A stretch of DNA of 64,000 bases from assembly GCF_001586215.1 (NCBI RefSeq), contig NZ_CP014634.1, forward strand, positions 620,001 to 684,000, given 5' to 3'. The stretch's first letter is position 1. Each line of letters opens with the position of its first letter. A model generated the notes under the pieces. The model ran no database searches. It was not told where the DNA came from and saw only the letters and a list, made by a program, of their open reading frames with translations. Position numbers and translations under genes: made by a program. This DNA comes from Corynebacterium simulans (GTDB lineage Bacteria > Actinomycetota > Actinomycetes > Mycobacteriales > Mycobacteriaceae). Positions 21,897 to 30,932 of the stretch are shown piece after piece.

Positions 21897-23282
21897 TTAG
21901 TCCGCGGCCGATTCTGCCAAGAGATCCGCCACCGAAACAGCGCCCTGTTCGGCAAACTCCGCATTCGCTGCCGCGCGCATTTTCGTGTCCGCCAAGTAGT
22001 CAATCGCTACTTGGGCCAAGCCTGCTGCGGAGTCCACTGCGGCGTCGACAGCCGCATCCGTTGCGGCCCAGCGAGCGAAGTCCTCGGTATGCAGGGCAAC
22101 GTCGGACGGAGAGACCTTGACCATCGGGTGAATGCCCGGCACAAGGTGCGAGACGTTACCGAAGTCCGTGGACGCGGCAAGGGTCTCCGGCACGGTTCCC
22201 GTGGGAAGCGCCGTCCTTCCGCGCAGCGTTTGCGTGCGTGTCCACCGCTCCACCAGCGCCTCGTTGTTGCGCACCGGCAGCGTCATCGGGTGCTCGTCCC
22301 ATTCGACATCGACCTGGACGCCGGCCATTAGCGCAGCCCCCTCAACGATTTCGTTAACGCGTTGGGACAAATCCATGAGGGTCTGGTTACCCAAGGAACG
22401 CACATAGATGTGCATCGAGGCTTCACGCGGAATCACCGAAGGTCGCGCTCCCCCGCCCATGATGGCGTGGACACGATCGCTCGGAGGCATCTGCTGACGC
22501 ATCAGGCCAATGCCCTGGTAGGCCAAGGATGCTGCGTCGAGGGCGTTGCGCCCCATGAAAGGTTGCGAACTCGCGTGCGCCGCCACGCCGCGAAAGTACA
22601 CGTTGACGCTGCGGCGCCCGACCCACGCGTGCGAGCCAATGTCATAGCCAAAGCCGTGGATCATCATCGCTGCATCCACGGAGTCAAGGCTGCCGCCACG
22701 GATCATGTACTCCTTGCCCGAATGCCCCTCCTCGGCCGGGGTGCCCTGCAGCAGCAAGCGCCCCTCGACGCCGCCGTTCTTACACAGCGCCTCGACCGCG
22801 GACAGGAATCCGCCCACGCCCGCGGCAGCGATGACGTTGTGACCACAGCCGTGCCCGATACCGGGCAGCGCGTCATACTCGGCCATGATTGCCACGGTGG
22901 GATGAGATGACGCATCGAAGTTCGGGCTCCTCCACTCCGCCTCGAAAGCGGTTTCCACCCCGTAAACACCGCGTCGGACGGGGAAACCGCGTTGCTCCAC
23001 GACGTCGGCAAGCATGCCCATCGAGCGGTGCTCCTCGAAGGCCGTCTCTGGGTGAGCATGCAAATCCTGCACGATGTGGGCGGCAAGCTCGCGGTTGGCG
23101 TCAGCGCTTTCCGACGCCGCCTTCCACAGCACGTCCTGCCCCGCATAAGCCTCAGCCAGGGATGCTTGTGCTCCCGCGTTGGCTGCTTGGGCGGCCGCCA
23201 CGCGCTGCGCAATGAGCTGCTCCGTGGCCTCCAAATATGCCGTTGATGGATTGTTTCTTGCGTGATTGTCGCTATCGCACAC
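21897..23282 (-). CDS. M20-family amidohydrolase (AbgB/AbgA-like)
   Basis: 461-residue cytosolic metal-dependent amidohydrolase. Visible M20 features: LHAHPETAFEEHRSMGML, VAIMAEYDALPGIGHGCGHNVIAAAGVG (metal ligands), GTPAEEGHSGKEYMI, a lid domain with GVAAHASSQPFMGRNALDA and the late ligand region NVSHLVPGIHPMV. The pattern matches p-aminobenzoyl-glutamate hydrolase subunits and related peptidases. The GTG start lies one base after the AbgT stop (TAACGTG), so translation is coupled. The pair most likely imports and then hydrolyses an amidated substrate such as aminobenzoyl-glutamate; the exact substrate is inference. Confidence 0.85.
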   Translation of the reverse strand: MCDSDNHARNNPSTAYLEATEQLIAQRVAAAQAANAGAQASLAEAYAGQDVLWKAASESADANRELAAHIVQDLHAHPETAFEEHRSMGMLADVVEQRGFPVRRGVYGVETAFEAEWRSPNFDASSHPTVAIMAEYDALPGIGHGCGHNVIAAAGVGGFLSAVEALCKNGGVEGRLLLQGTPAEEGHSGKEYMIRGGSLDSVDAAMMIHGFGYDIGSHAWVGRRSVNVYFRGVAAHASSQPFMGRNALDAASLAYQGIGLMRQQMPPSDRVHAIMGGGARPSVIPREASMHIYVRSLGNQTLMDLSQRVNEIVEGAALMAGVQVDVEWDEHPMTLPVRNNEALVERWTRTQTLRGRTALPTGTVPETLAASTDFGNVSHLVPGIHPMVKVSPSDVALHTEDFARWAATDAAVDAAVDSAAGLAQVAIDYLADTKMRAAANAEFAEQGAVSVADLLAESAAD

Positions 23283-23283
23283 G

Positions 23284-24933
23284 TTATCCCTCGATGAAAA
23301 TGTTGTTGCCCGGACCCAGCGGTAGGTCTGCGTAGAACCAGATGGCCAGCAGGATTGCCCACGCGGTGAAGAACGGAACCACGTATGGCATCAGGCGCGA
23401 CATCAGGGTGCCCAGGCCTGCCTTCGGCTCGTAGCGCTGCAGGAATCCTAGCATCACGATCATGTACGGGTTCAGCGGAGTGATGATTTGAGTTGCAGAG
23501 TCACCCACACGGAAAGCGCTCTGAATGAAGGCCGGCTCGTAGCCCAGCAGTGCGAACATCGGAACGAACACTGCCGCCATCAGGGTCCACATCGAAGAAC
23601 CGGAGATGATGAGCAGGTTCAGGCACGAGGCCAGGACGATGAACGCGAAGACCGCGCCGAAGCCGGTGAGACCGATGGATTCCAGGAATGCCGCGCCCTT
23701 GACCGCGGTAAAAGTACCGATGCCGGTCCACGCAAACAGCGCCACGAACTGGCCCAAGATGAAGGCCAGGATGAGGAAGCTCAACATGTCTTTCAGCGAG
23801 CCAATCATCATGTCGACGACGTCCTTGATGCCGTTGACGGTGCCCACGGCCTTGCCGTAGACCACACCGAGCACGAGGAAGTACAGGAAGACGATGAAAA
23901 CGATGGAGCTCATCAGCGGAGACTTCGGCAGGAAGCCGCCGGTCTCGTTACGCCACGGGGATTCTGGCAGAAGAATGGCGAACAACAGTGCCGCGGTAAC
24001 GATGACGGTGGCAACTACAGACCACACCAGGCCTTTGCTTTCAGTCGGGGAAAGCTCTGCGGAGAGCTCCTCGCCGTTTTCGTCGCGGTCGCCGCGGTGT
24101 GCGGCCTCTTCCGGATCGATGTCCTCTTCGGTAGGCACTTCCTGTTTCCACATGCGCGGCTCGATGACGCGGTCAGTGATGTAACCGGCCAAGACACCGA
24201 GAACGATGGAAGATGCCACGTTGAAGAAGTAGTTGGACATTGCGTTCACGTCAGAGAACTCCATGCCCGGCAGGGTCTCCATAACCGCGGTGGTAATACC
24301 TGCGAACAGCGCATCCAAGGAGGTTGGGACCAGTGCGGTGGAGTAGCCAGCGCCAACGGCAGCGAAGCCACCGATGAGGCCTGCGACAGGGTGGCGACCG
24401 GCTGCCTTGAACACCATCGCCGCCAGTGGCGGAACGATAACGAAGGCAGCGTCAGCCATGACCGATGCGGTCACGCCAATGACGCCGACTGCGTAAGGCA
24501 AAACCCATGGCTTCGCAGAGCCGAAGAGCTTGCGAATGAGGGCGGAGAGCATTCCGGAGCGCTCGGCCACGCCGACTGCCAGCATGATGGGCAGCACCGT
24601 AACCAACGGCGGGAAGTTGATGTAATTCTCGCCCATCGTGGTGGTAAACCACGACATGCCCTCGCCGGTGAACAAGCCCTTGACGGGCTGGATTTCATCA
24701 GATCCAGGCACCTGCACCTTGATGTCCATCCACGCCATGATGGAAGAAGCAACGCCGGTAATGAGGAACAGGATCAGGAAGATAGTGAACGGCTCTGGCA
24801 GCTTGTTGCCTACGTACTCGACGCCGTTAAGAAACTTGTCGAGCCAACCGTTACTGGCTGGTTGAGTCTTCGCATCCTTTGCAGGACTTGCGCTCCCCTG
24901 CGGCTCACTCGTGGTCTCTTTTGTGATGGCCAT
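23284..24933 (-). CDS. AbgT-family transporter
   Basis: 549-residue polytopic membrane protein of the AbgT/MtrF family (p-aminobenzoyl-glutamate uptake in E. coli, sulfonamide efflux in others). A cytosolic N-terminal tail is followed by KLPEPFTIFLILFLITGVASSIMAW and about a dozen helices, with two re-entrant-like stretches (ADAAFVIVPPLAAMVFKAAGRHPVAGL and SGSSMWTLMAAVFVPMFALLGYEPAFIQSAFRVGDSATQIITPLNPY), both signatures of the family. An acidic loop sits near residue 270-290. Clear ribosome site AGGAGAACCACC before ATG. Co-transcribed with the amidohydrolase. Confidence 0.9.
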   Translation of the reverse strand: MAITKETTSEPQGSASPAKDAKTQPASNGWLDKFLNGVEYVGNKLPEPFTIFLILFLITGVASSIMAWMDIKVQVPGSDEIQPVKGLFTGEGMSWFTTTMGENYINFPPLVTVLPIMLAVGVAERSGMLSALIRKLFGSAKPWVLPYAVGVIGVTASVMADAAFVIVPPLAAMVFKAAGRHPVAGLIGGFAAVGAGYSTALVPTSLDALFAGITTAVMETLPGMEFSDVNAMSNYFFNVASSIVLGVLAGYITDRVIEPRMWKQEVPTEEDIDPEEAAHRGDRDENGEELSAELSPTESKGLVWSVVATVIVTAALLFAILLPESPWRNETGGFLPKSPLMSSIVFIVFLYFLVLGVVYGKAVGTVNGIKDVVDMMIGSLKDMLSFLILAFILGQFVALFAWTGIGTFTAVKGAAFLESIGLTGFGAVFAFIVLASCLNLLIISGSSMWTLMAAVFVPMFALLGYEPAFIQSAFRVGDSATQIITPLNPYMIVMLGFLQRYEPKAGLGTLMSRLMPYVVPFFTAWAILLAIWFYADLPLGPGNNIFIEG

Positions 24934-25026
24934 GGTGGTTCTCCTCGTGTTTTAAGGGGATTGGTCTTTTATTTGTGGTCATCTTGCCCATTTTCCAAGG
25001 GGTTATCCCCACAACACTTTCTGGAC

Positions 25027-25041
25027 AATGTAGCTTACATT
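25027..25041. promoter_or_regulatory. Dyad between the divergent abgT and M20 genes
   Basis: AATGTA-GCT-TACATT is a perfect 6+6 inverted repeat in the 215-bp region between the AbgT gene and the divergent peptidase. It could be an operator shared by both directions. No regulator gene is adjacent. Confidence 0.35.
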
Positions 25042-25148
25042 ACACATAACAGTGATGCACATCTCAAGTTTTTATTTATCGGTTAGTATATTGAAATCTT
25101 GGAACGTGGGACACTCAACGACAAAACCAGAAAGGCGGCTTCCTCAGA

Positions 25149-26486
25149 ATGGGTTTATTCAACGACACTCTTGAACTCTTGCAGGGATTAATTCGCAATC
25201 GTTGCATCAACGACGGCACCCCCGGAAGTGGCCACGAGTACCGCAACGCGAACCTGTTGGAAGAGTTCTTCGAGGGCTCGGGAGCGCAGGTGGAGCGCTT
25301 CGAGCCAGAACCCGGCCGCGTGTCGATCGCGTTTACAGTACCCGGCAGCAACCCCACAGCGGAACCGCTGACGATGCTCGGCCACATTGACGTAGTCCCC
25401 GTTGACGAGGACAAATGGACTCACGATCCCTTCGGTGCCGAGGTGGTAGACGGCGTTTTGTACGGCCGCGGGGTATTCGACATGCTCTTCATCACGGCGT
25501 CGCAAGCCGCAGCCACGCGCGAAACAGCCCGGCGCGCGCAGGCAGGCAACCCGCCAAAGGGAACAGTGACCTTCGTGGGACTCGCCGACGAAGAATCCGG
25601 CGGGAGGTTGGGCGCGCGCTGGATTTCTGAGAACCGACCCGACGCATTCTCTTGGAAGAACTGCCTCTCCGAGACTGGCGGCTCGCATCTGCCGGTGCGT
25701 GATGGCAGCGATGCTCTGGTTATCAACGTCGGTGAGAAAGGCATTTTCCAGCGTCGCCTCCATGCCACGGGGGATACGGGGCACGGCTCCCTTCCCTATG
25801 GAAAGTCTTCATCCATCCTCACACTGGCGGAGGCCGCCCGGCGCGTGGGCGCGTTGGCAATGCCGCCCGCCTATGACCACGTGTGGTCCTGGTTCGTGGA
25901 GGCGTTCCACTTCGATCCGGATACCACCGCCGCGCTTGTCGACGGATCCGCAGGGGACGCTACTTACGAGACTTTCGGTGAGCTAGCGGCGTTCGCACAC
26001 TCATTTAGTCACACCAACATCGCTTTCACGGGGATTCATGGCGGTAGCGCCATCAACGTCATTCCCTCGAAGACTTATCTCAACCTCGACGTCCGGGCGC
26101 ATCCGACGGATACCGCGGATTCTGTCGACGCCGCCCTCATTGCGGCGCTGGGGGACATGGCGGATGAGATAAGGATCGAGCATCTCAACAATGAGACCCC
26201 CTCGGCATCGCCTGCAGAAGGTCCGCTCTGGGATGCGATGGCTGCGACATTTGGCGAGTTCTTCCCAGAGGCATCAGTTGTGCCCGTCTATGCCTCGGGC
26301 GGCTCAGATCTGCGATTCGCCCGCCGCATGGGTGGTGTGGGCTATGGTTTCGCCCTGCATGCTCGCGCACGGGACTTAGCTAGCGCCAACAACGAGCTAC
26401 ATTCACATGACGAATGCCTCCACCTGGAAGACCTAGATCTTACGGTGAAGGCATACGATGCACTGGTTCAGCGCTTTTGTGGTTAA
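25149..26486 (+). CDS. M20-family metallopeptidase
   Basis: 445-residue M20/M25/M40 hydrolase. Metal-site motifs are easily seen: MLGHIDVVPVDEDKWTHDPFGAEVVDGVLYGRGVFDM (first His/Asp), FVGLADEESGG (catalytic Glu and bridging acidic residue), HSFSHTNIAFTGIHGGSAINVIPSKTYLNLDVR in the dimerisation/lid domain, and a final His near HDECLHL. No signal peptide, so cytosolic. It is divergent from the AbgT/amidohydrolase pair and shares an upstream region with them, suggesting a common dipeptide- or acyl-amino-acid-using pathway; substrate unknown. Confidence 0.87.
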   Translation: MGLFNDTLELLQGLIRNRCINDGTPGSGHEYRNANLLEEFFEGSGAQVERFEPEPGRVSIAFTVPGSNPTAEPLTMLGHIDVVPVDEDKWTHDPFGAEVVDGVLYGRGVFDMLFITASQAAATRETARRAQAGNPPKGTVTFVGLADEESGGRLGARWISENRPDAFSWKNCLSETGGSHLPVRDGSDALVINVGEKGIFQRRLHATGDTGHGSLPYGKSSSILTLAEAARRVGALAMPPAYDHVWSWFVEAFHFDPDTTAALVDGSAGDATYETFGELAAFAHSFSHTNIAFTGIHGGSAINVIPSKTYLNLDVRAHPTDTADSVDAALIAALGDMADEIRIEHLNNETPSASPAEGPLWDAMAATFGEFFPEASVVPVYASGGSDLRFARRMGGVGYGFALHARARDLASANNELHSHDECLHLEDLDLTVKAYDALVQRFCG

Positions 26487-26488
26487 GA

Positions 26489-26635
26489 AACAGTGCGCCA
26501 GCGCCTGAATTTTCGGGCGGCGACAGTCGAACCTGCGCTGAGATTGGCCACAAGGTTTACCCCGGCGATCCGGAATACAGTCCCGACCGCGATAGCAACG
26601 GTGATGACGTAGGATGCGAGTCCCAGCCGGGCTAG
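26489..26635 (+). pseudogene. Remnant of an excalibur calcium-binding domain protein
   Basis: Directly after the M20 stop, one frame encodes an excalibur-type motif: TCAEIGHKVYPGDPEYSPDR followed by DSNGDDVGCES and a stop. That Cys-(x)n-DxDxDGxxCE pattern is characteristic of the C-terminal end of secreted or membrane actinobacterial proteins. No start codon, signal peptide or upstream domain is present: the frame simply runs back into the M20 gene in another phase. It is best read as the 3' end of a deleted gene. Confidence 0.6.
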
Positions 26636-26650
26636 ACGTACCTATGATCC

Positions 26651-26665
26651 GGGTTAAGTAGCAAA
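26651..26665 (+). repeat. Orphan IS1249-like terminal sequence
   Basis: GGGTTAAGTAGCAAA is identical to the first 15 bases of the IS1249-like element at 42605. No other part of that element is here. Confidence 0.45.
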
Positions 26666-26671
26666 TACAGA

Positions 26672-26712
26672 ACGAAGAAAGCCCCAGCTAAACATCGTTT
26701 AGCTAGGGCTTT
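26672..26712 (-). terminator. tmRNA terminator
   Basis: A 15-bp inverted repeat (26679-26693 with 26697-26712), followed on the minus strand by TTTCTTCGTT, just after the tmRNA 3' end. Confidence 0.85.
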
Positions 26713-26714
26713 GC

Positions 26715-27092
26715 GGTGGAGCCGCCGGGAATTGAACCCGGGTCCTTCGTCACCTCGCCAGGGCTTCTCCGTGCGCAGTTTGCACAGGATCTCTACTCGG
26801 CCCTCCGGCACGGGCAAACACGTTCCGGATGATGGGCCCAGTTGCTCTAGAAGTCCCCTTCTGGCCGAACAACAAACCAGAAAGGCAAGTTCCTTAGTCG
26901 ATGCCAGGAACCAGGTCAGGAACTAAACCTGGGCTGACAGACACGCGTCGCTGAAATTAGGCAGCGAGGGCGTAGTCACGCTGAGAGTTCTTCTCTGCGT
27001 TTATTGGTTGCTGCGACGCTTACGGTGGTCTCCAGCCTGCACCGGCACGCTTCCCCTGGCTCAATGTACGAAGTCGAAACCAAGTCGACCCC
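26715..27092 (-). ncRNA. ssrA: Transfer-messenger RNA (tmRNA)
   Basis: About 378 nt. The 5' GGGGTCG pairs with CGGCTCC near the 3' end to form the acceptor stem, and GGTTCAATTCCCGG is the T arm. The tag frame runs from 26998 to 26957 on the minus strand and encodes AEKNSQRDYALAA-stop, very like other corynebacterial tags. tmRNA with SmpB frees stalled ribosomes and marks the unfinished protein for proteolysis. The genomic sequence after the discriminator A is CCG rather than CCA, so the final A is probably added. smpB lies 500 bases upstream on the same strand. Confidence 0.95.
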
Positions 27093-27204
27093 ATTAACCT
27101 ACAGAGCGGGTATGTGCAATTCTCTGCGGTTTGATCAACGCTACTCCAACACCGGCTTAAGGCTCAAGTCCCCCGGCATAAACCTTATGTGGTTCATCGC
27201 TGCC

Positions 27205-27561
27205 CTATTGCGCATCCAGCCATTCTTTGAGAACCGTAGCGTGGTTTACCTCGCGGTCCTTGGCGGCGAAGATAAGCGTTACTGCGCCCTTTTCCGCGAG
27301 GCGGCGCAGGTTTTCCATATCTTCGGCGTCGTTCGCGTCAAGCTCAGACTTATAGCGCTTGGAGAACTCACCGAATGAATCCGCGTCGTGGTTCCACCAC
27401 TTGCGCAGCTCAGGGCTGGGAGCTACGTCTTTGAGCCAATAGTCCGGCGCCAAGTCATCCTTGCTTATCCCGCGCGGCCAGAGCCTGTCCACGAGCACCG
27501 ACTTGCCGGTTACTTTTGCATCGCCCTTGACGACGTCGTGTGCCTTTGCAGTATGAATCAT
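27205..27561 (-). CDS. DUF488 family protein
   Basis: 118-residue protein from ATG 27561 (MIHTAKAHDVVKG); a longer frame to 27726 runs through smpB and is rejected. Motifs VLVDRLWPRGISKDDLAPDYWLKDVAPSPELRKWW and GAVTLIFAAKDREVNHATVLKEWL are those of the DUF488 (YeaO-like) family, small cytosolic proteins of unknown function. It lies 28 bases after the smpB stop and is probably the last gene of the prfB-ftsEX-smpB cluster. Confidence 0.85.
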   Translation of the reverse strand: MIHTAKAHDVVKGDAKVTGKSVLVDRLWPRGISKDDLAPDYWLKDVAPSPELRKWWNHDADSFGEFSKRYKSELDANDAEDMENLRRLAEKGAVTLIFAAKDREVNHATVLKEWLDAQ

Positions 27562-27589
27562 GGCACCCAGGCTACGTCGTGGCGGCGCT

Positions 27590-28090
27590 TTAAGCGTTGA
27601 TTCCCTTGATGCGGCGCCCCAGTTCGCGGGTGATTTCGCGGTCTTGATCGCGGCGCTTGATGGCCTCCCGCTTGTCGTAGTCCTGCTTACCCTGGGCAAG
27701 GCCCAACTCGCACTTGGCGCGGCCATCTTTCAGATAGACCTTGAGCGGCACCAGAGTCTTGTTGCCATCGCGCACCTGCCCCATGAGCTTGTCAATCTCA
27801 CGGCGGTGCAGCAGCAGCTTGCGGGTGCGCTTTGGCGAGTGGTTTGTCCAGGTTCCCTGCGAGTACTCAGGGATGTGGAGGTTGCGGATATAAACCTCGC
27901 CGTCGTCGATGGTTGCGAACGCATCGACGAGCGAGATTTTGCCCTCGCGCATTGACTTGATTTCGGTTCCCACCAGGACCATGCCGCATTCGAGGGTATC
28001 GAGAATCTTGTAATCGTGACGGGCACGGCGATTGGTGGCTAGGGTCGTGTTGTTATCGACCGCTGCTTTCTTCTTTGCCTTCTTCGCCAT
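27590..28090 (-). CDS. smpB: SsrA-binding protein SmpB
   Basis: 166 residues. The OB-fold core is seen in [44 protein letters not shown] and [30 protein letters not shown]; the tail [19 protein letters not shown] is the conserved basic helix that mimics the anticodon arm in the decoding centre. It binds tmRNA and delivers it to stalled ribosomes. It lies 24 bases after ftsX, and the tmRNA gene is nearby on the same strand. Confidence 0.95.
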   Translation of the reverse strand: MAKKAKKKAAVDNNTTLATNRRARHDYKILDTLECGMVLVGTEIKSMREGKISLVDAFATIDDGEVYIRNLHIPEYSQGTWTNHSPKRTRKLLLHRREIDKLMGQVRDGNKTLVPLKVYLKDGRAKCELGLAQGKQDYDKREAIKRRDQDREITRELGRRIKGINA

Positions 28091-28114
28091 AATTTCTACA
28101 ACTATACGCGGTGC

Positions 28115-29017
28115 TTACTTGCGCACATAAGCGCGCAGGGTAATCTGCGCCGTCAGTGCAGCAAAAATCAGAGCGAATACACCCACGATAGGCAGAGCAA
28201 CCCAAATGTCCGAGCTCTTAATCGGTGCCAGAAGCTGCGATTCGTAGAGATTCTTCAGCGAGGGGTCAACCACCGCGGACTTGCCTGCGGAGATGCCCAC
28301 GCCAGCGAGCACGACGCCGATCAGCGTTCCAAGGAGTGCTTCCAACACGAACGGAGCCTGGGTCATCCAGCGGGATGCGCCCACCATGCGCATAATCGAG
28401 GTCTCACGGGAACGGTTGAAAGCAGCAATCTGAACCATGTTCGCGATCAGGAAAATAGCTGCGATTGCCATCACGGCCGCGAGCACAAAGGTGGCATTGC
28501 GGATGGCGTCCAAGTTATGGGCGGCACCGCGGACTTCTTCTTGCTGGTCAATGATTTCGCTGACTGCCGGGTTGTCTTTGATGGCGTCGATTGGCGCGGT
28601 ATCCGTGGGATCGACCAAGCGGACGTGGAAGGCCGCTGGCAGCGCGTCGGGAGAGGTCTCCTCCACCATCACAGGATCGGTCTCCTGGAAAAGCTCGACG
28701 AAGCGGTCGTAGGACGCCTGACGGTCACGATAATTCACCGATTCCACGTCATCGTCGCTTTCCAGCTGCTTCTTCAAGTCAGCGCATTCCGAGGAACTAC
28801 ATTCCGGATCGTTTGCTGAGATGTCCTCATTGAGCTGAACCATGACTTCCACGCGCTCCAAGTAGATCTCCTTGGTGTCGTTGGTCATGTTGGTCACCAG
28901 CACGCCGGCGACAACCAGCGCTACGGAAATGGCGGTCGTGATAACCATCGCCACCGTCATGGTCAGGTTGCGGCCGAGCCCCTTAAAAGCCTCGCGTAAA
29001 ACTAGTCCTAGTTGCAT
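28115..29017 (-). CDS. ftsX: Cell-division protein FtsX
   Basis: 300-residue membrane protein: an N-terminal helix (LTMTVAMVITTAISVALVVAGVLV), an extracellular domain of ~110 residues (about 50-165) and three C-terminal helices (VLAAVMAIAAIFLIANMVQIA; FVLEALLGTLIGVVLAGVGI; IWVALPIVGVFALIFAALTA). With FtsE it forms an ABC-like complex that activates peptidoglycan hydrolases during division, as in other actinobacteria. The ATG directly abuts the ftsE stop (TAAATG). Confidence 0.94.
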   Translation of the reverse strand: MQLGLVLREAFKGLGRNLTMTVAMVITTAISVALVVAGVLVTNMTNDTKEIYLERVEVMVQLNEDISANDPECSSSECADLKKQLESDDDVESVNYRDRQASYDRFVELFQETDPVMVEETSPDALPAAFHVRLVDPTDTAPIDAIKDNPAVSEIIDQQEEVRGAAHNLDAIRNATFVLAAVMAIAAIFLIANMVQIAAFNRSRETSIMRMVGASRWMTQAPFVLEALLGTLIGVVLAGVGISAGKSAVVDPSLKNLYESQLLAPIKSSDIWVALPIVGVFALIFAALTAQITLRAYVRK

Positions 29018-29707
29018 TTACAGAGCCTCTCCGTACAGTGCGTGGTCTTCGTCGCGAACGAGCTTGCCGTTGTGCAGCTCGAGAACGCGCTGGCGGGCAT
29101 CATTGACGGCACGCGCATTGTGCGTAGACATGATGACTGTAGTGCCGCGGCGGTTGATCTGGGATAGCAATCCCAAAATCTCCGAGGCAGTACCCGGGTC
29201 CAGGTTGCCCGTCGGCTCATCTGCAAGGACCAACTTGGGGCGGTTAACAAAGGCACGTGCCACGGCAACGCGCTGCTGCTCACCACCGGAAAGCTCATGC
29301 GGCATGCGGTGCTGTTTGGAACCCAACCCCACCATCTCCAGAACTTCCGGTACCGCTTTGTCGATCTTGGACTTCTTCTTTCCAATGACCTCGAGCGCGA
29401 AGGCCACGTTTTGGTAGACGTTCAGCTTCGGCAGCAGGCGGAAGTCTTGGAAGACGTAGCCGATGGACTGGCGCAGCTTATTGATCTGGCGGCCTTTCAG
29501 CGCATTGACGTGGAAATCGCCGAAGTGAATGTCGCCGGAGGAAACATTCGTCTCACGCACCATCAGCTGTAGGAATGTCGACTTACCAGAGCCGGAGGGC
29601 CCGATCAGGAAGACGAATTCGCCGTCATCGATCTGAAACGAGACGTCGTCAAGCGCGGGCCTTGTCGACGTCTTATAAACCTTGGACACATTTTCAAAGG
29701 TGATCAC
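29018..29707 (-). CDS. ftsE: Cell-division ATP-binding protein FtsE
   Basis: 229-residue ABC ATPase: Walker [10 protein letters not shown] at residues 36-44, signature [14 protein letters not shown], Walker [13 protein letters not shown] and switch His in VIMSTHNA. It energises FtsX at the divisome. The GTG start at 29707 follows prfB by 44 bases, and the stop abuts ftsX. Confidence 0.94.
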   Translation of the reverse strand: MITFENVSKVYKTSTRPALDDVSFQIDDGEFVFLIGPSGSGKSTFLQLMVRETNVSSGDIHFGDFHVNALKGRQINKLRQSIGYVFQDFRLLPKLNVYQNVAFALEVIGKKKSKIDKAVPEVLEMVGLGSKQHRMPHELSGGEQQRVAVARAFVNRPKLVLADEPTGNLDPGTASEILGLLSQINRRGTTVIMSTHNARAVNDARQRVLELHNGKLVRDEDHALYGEAL

Positions 29708-29751
29708 TCAAGCCACATTAGCAACATGAGTTAACAACGGAAAGTGTAAAA

Positions 29752-30864
29752 CTAACTTTCCTGCTCTGCCTTCTGCGCCTCAGCCATACGCCAGCGGATT
29801 CCGGCCTCCAAGAATCCATCCAGGTCACCGTCGAGCACTTTCGATGGATCGCCCACCTCATAGTTGGTGCGCAAGTCCTTGACCATCTGATACGGATGCA
29901 GGACATACGAGCGCATTTGGTTTCCCCACGAGGCATTGCCGCCTGCGCCGAGCGCATCCATCTCCGCCTGTTCTTCCTGACGCTTGCGCTCCAAAAGCTT
30001 GGCCTGCAGCACGCGCATCGCCGAGGCTTTGTTCTGGATCTGGGATTTTTCGTTCTGGCAGGTCACCACGATGCCGGTCGGAATGTGCGTCAGACGCACC
30101 GCGGAATCCGTAGTATTAACTGATTGGCCGCCAGGGCCCGAAGAGCGATAGACATCGACGCGCACGTCCGCATCCGGAATATCGATATGGTCGGTCTGCT
30201 CCACCACCGGCAGCACCTCCACCTCAGCGAAGGAGGTCTGGCGCCGGCCCTGATTATCGAACGGCGAGATGCGGACCAAACGGTGGGCGCCCTGTTCTAC
30301 AGAAAGCTGGCCGTACATGTACTCGCCGTGCACCACGAAGGTGGCCGACTTGATGCCCGCCTCCTCTGCATAAGAAATGTCGTAGACATCCACCTTATGG
30401 CCATTCTTTTCCGCCCAGCGCACGTACATACGCATGAGCATCTCGGCCCAGTCCGCCGCATCCACGCCACCCGCACCGGAACGGATATTAATAACGGCCT
30501 CGCGCGGGTCATACTCTCCAGAGAGCATCGTGGTCACTTCCAGCGCCTCGATGAGGCTGCCCAGTTCGTCTAGCTCGTCGTCGGCAAGCGAGGTGTCCCC
30601 CTCTTCCTCCGCCAACTCGTACATAACCGGCATATCGTCCACGCGCGAACGCAGCGATTCCAGCTTGCGAATCTTGGCCTGCGCGGCCGAAAGCGCGGAA
30701 GTCACCTGCTGCGCGTGGGCCGGATCATCCCACAAAGAGGGGTCACCAGCCTGAGCTTCGAGCTCACGAACCTGCTCAGCTAAAGCTGCAGGATCCATGA
30801 CCTTTTCAATGGTCGTAAGGGTGGAATCCAATTCGGCAAGACGGGCTGATTGTTCGGGACGCAT
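29752..30864 (-). CDS. prfB: Peptide chain release factor 2
   Basis: About 370 residues from ATG 30864 (MRPEQSARL), preceded by GAGG; an upstream in-frame start at 30894 would add ten residues. The codon-recognition motif SPF ([19 protein letters not shown]) marks it as RF2 (UGA/UAA), and [10 protein letters not shown] is the peptidyl-hydrolysis GGQ loop. No internal stop, so it lacks the programmed frameshift of E. coli prfB. First gene of the cluster; divergent from the inositol-monophosphatase gene at 30933. Confidence 0.95.
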   Translation of the reverse strand: MRPEQSARLAELDSTLTTIEKVMDPAALAEQVRELEAQAGDPSLWDDPAHAQQVTSALSAAQAKIRKLESLRSRVDDMPVMYELAEEEGDTSLADDELDELGSLIEALEVTTMLSGEYDPREAVINIRSGAGGVDAADWAEMLMRMYVRWAEKNGHKVDVYDISYAEEAGIKSATFVVHGEYMYGQLSVEQGAHRLVRISPFDNQGRRQTSFAEVEVLPVVEQTDHIDIPDADVRVDVYRSSGPGGQSVNTTDSAVRLTHIPTGIVVTCQNEKSQIQNKASAMRVLQAKLLERKRQEEQAEMDALGAGGNASWGNQMRSYVLHPYQMVKDLRTNYEVGDPSKVLDGDLDGFLEAGIRWRMAEAQKAEQES

Positions 30865-30932
30865 AGCCCTCAAGTCTACCTGCGCGGCACACACAATTAG
30901 CCATCGGCCGCATTTAGCGGGACAATAGCTCC

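Noticed and set aside
23488..25086. Long plus-strand open frame opposite the AbgT gene
   Set aside because: Its His/Asp/Arg-rich composition is the antisense shadow of a membrane-protein gene; no ribosome site or family match.
27562..27726. N-terminal extension of the DUF488 protein
   Set aside because: The extra 55 residues lie antiparallel-free inside smpB in another frame and show no family similarity; ATG 27561 fits the domain start.
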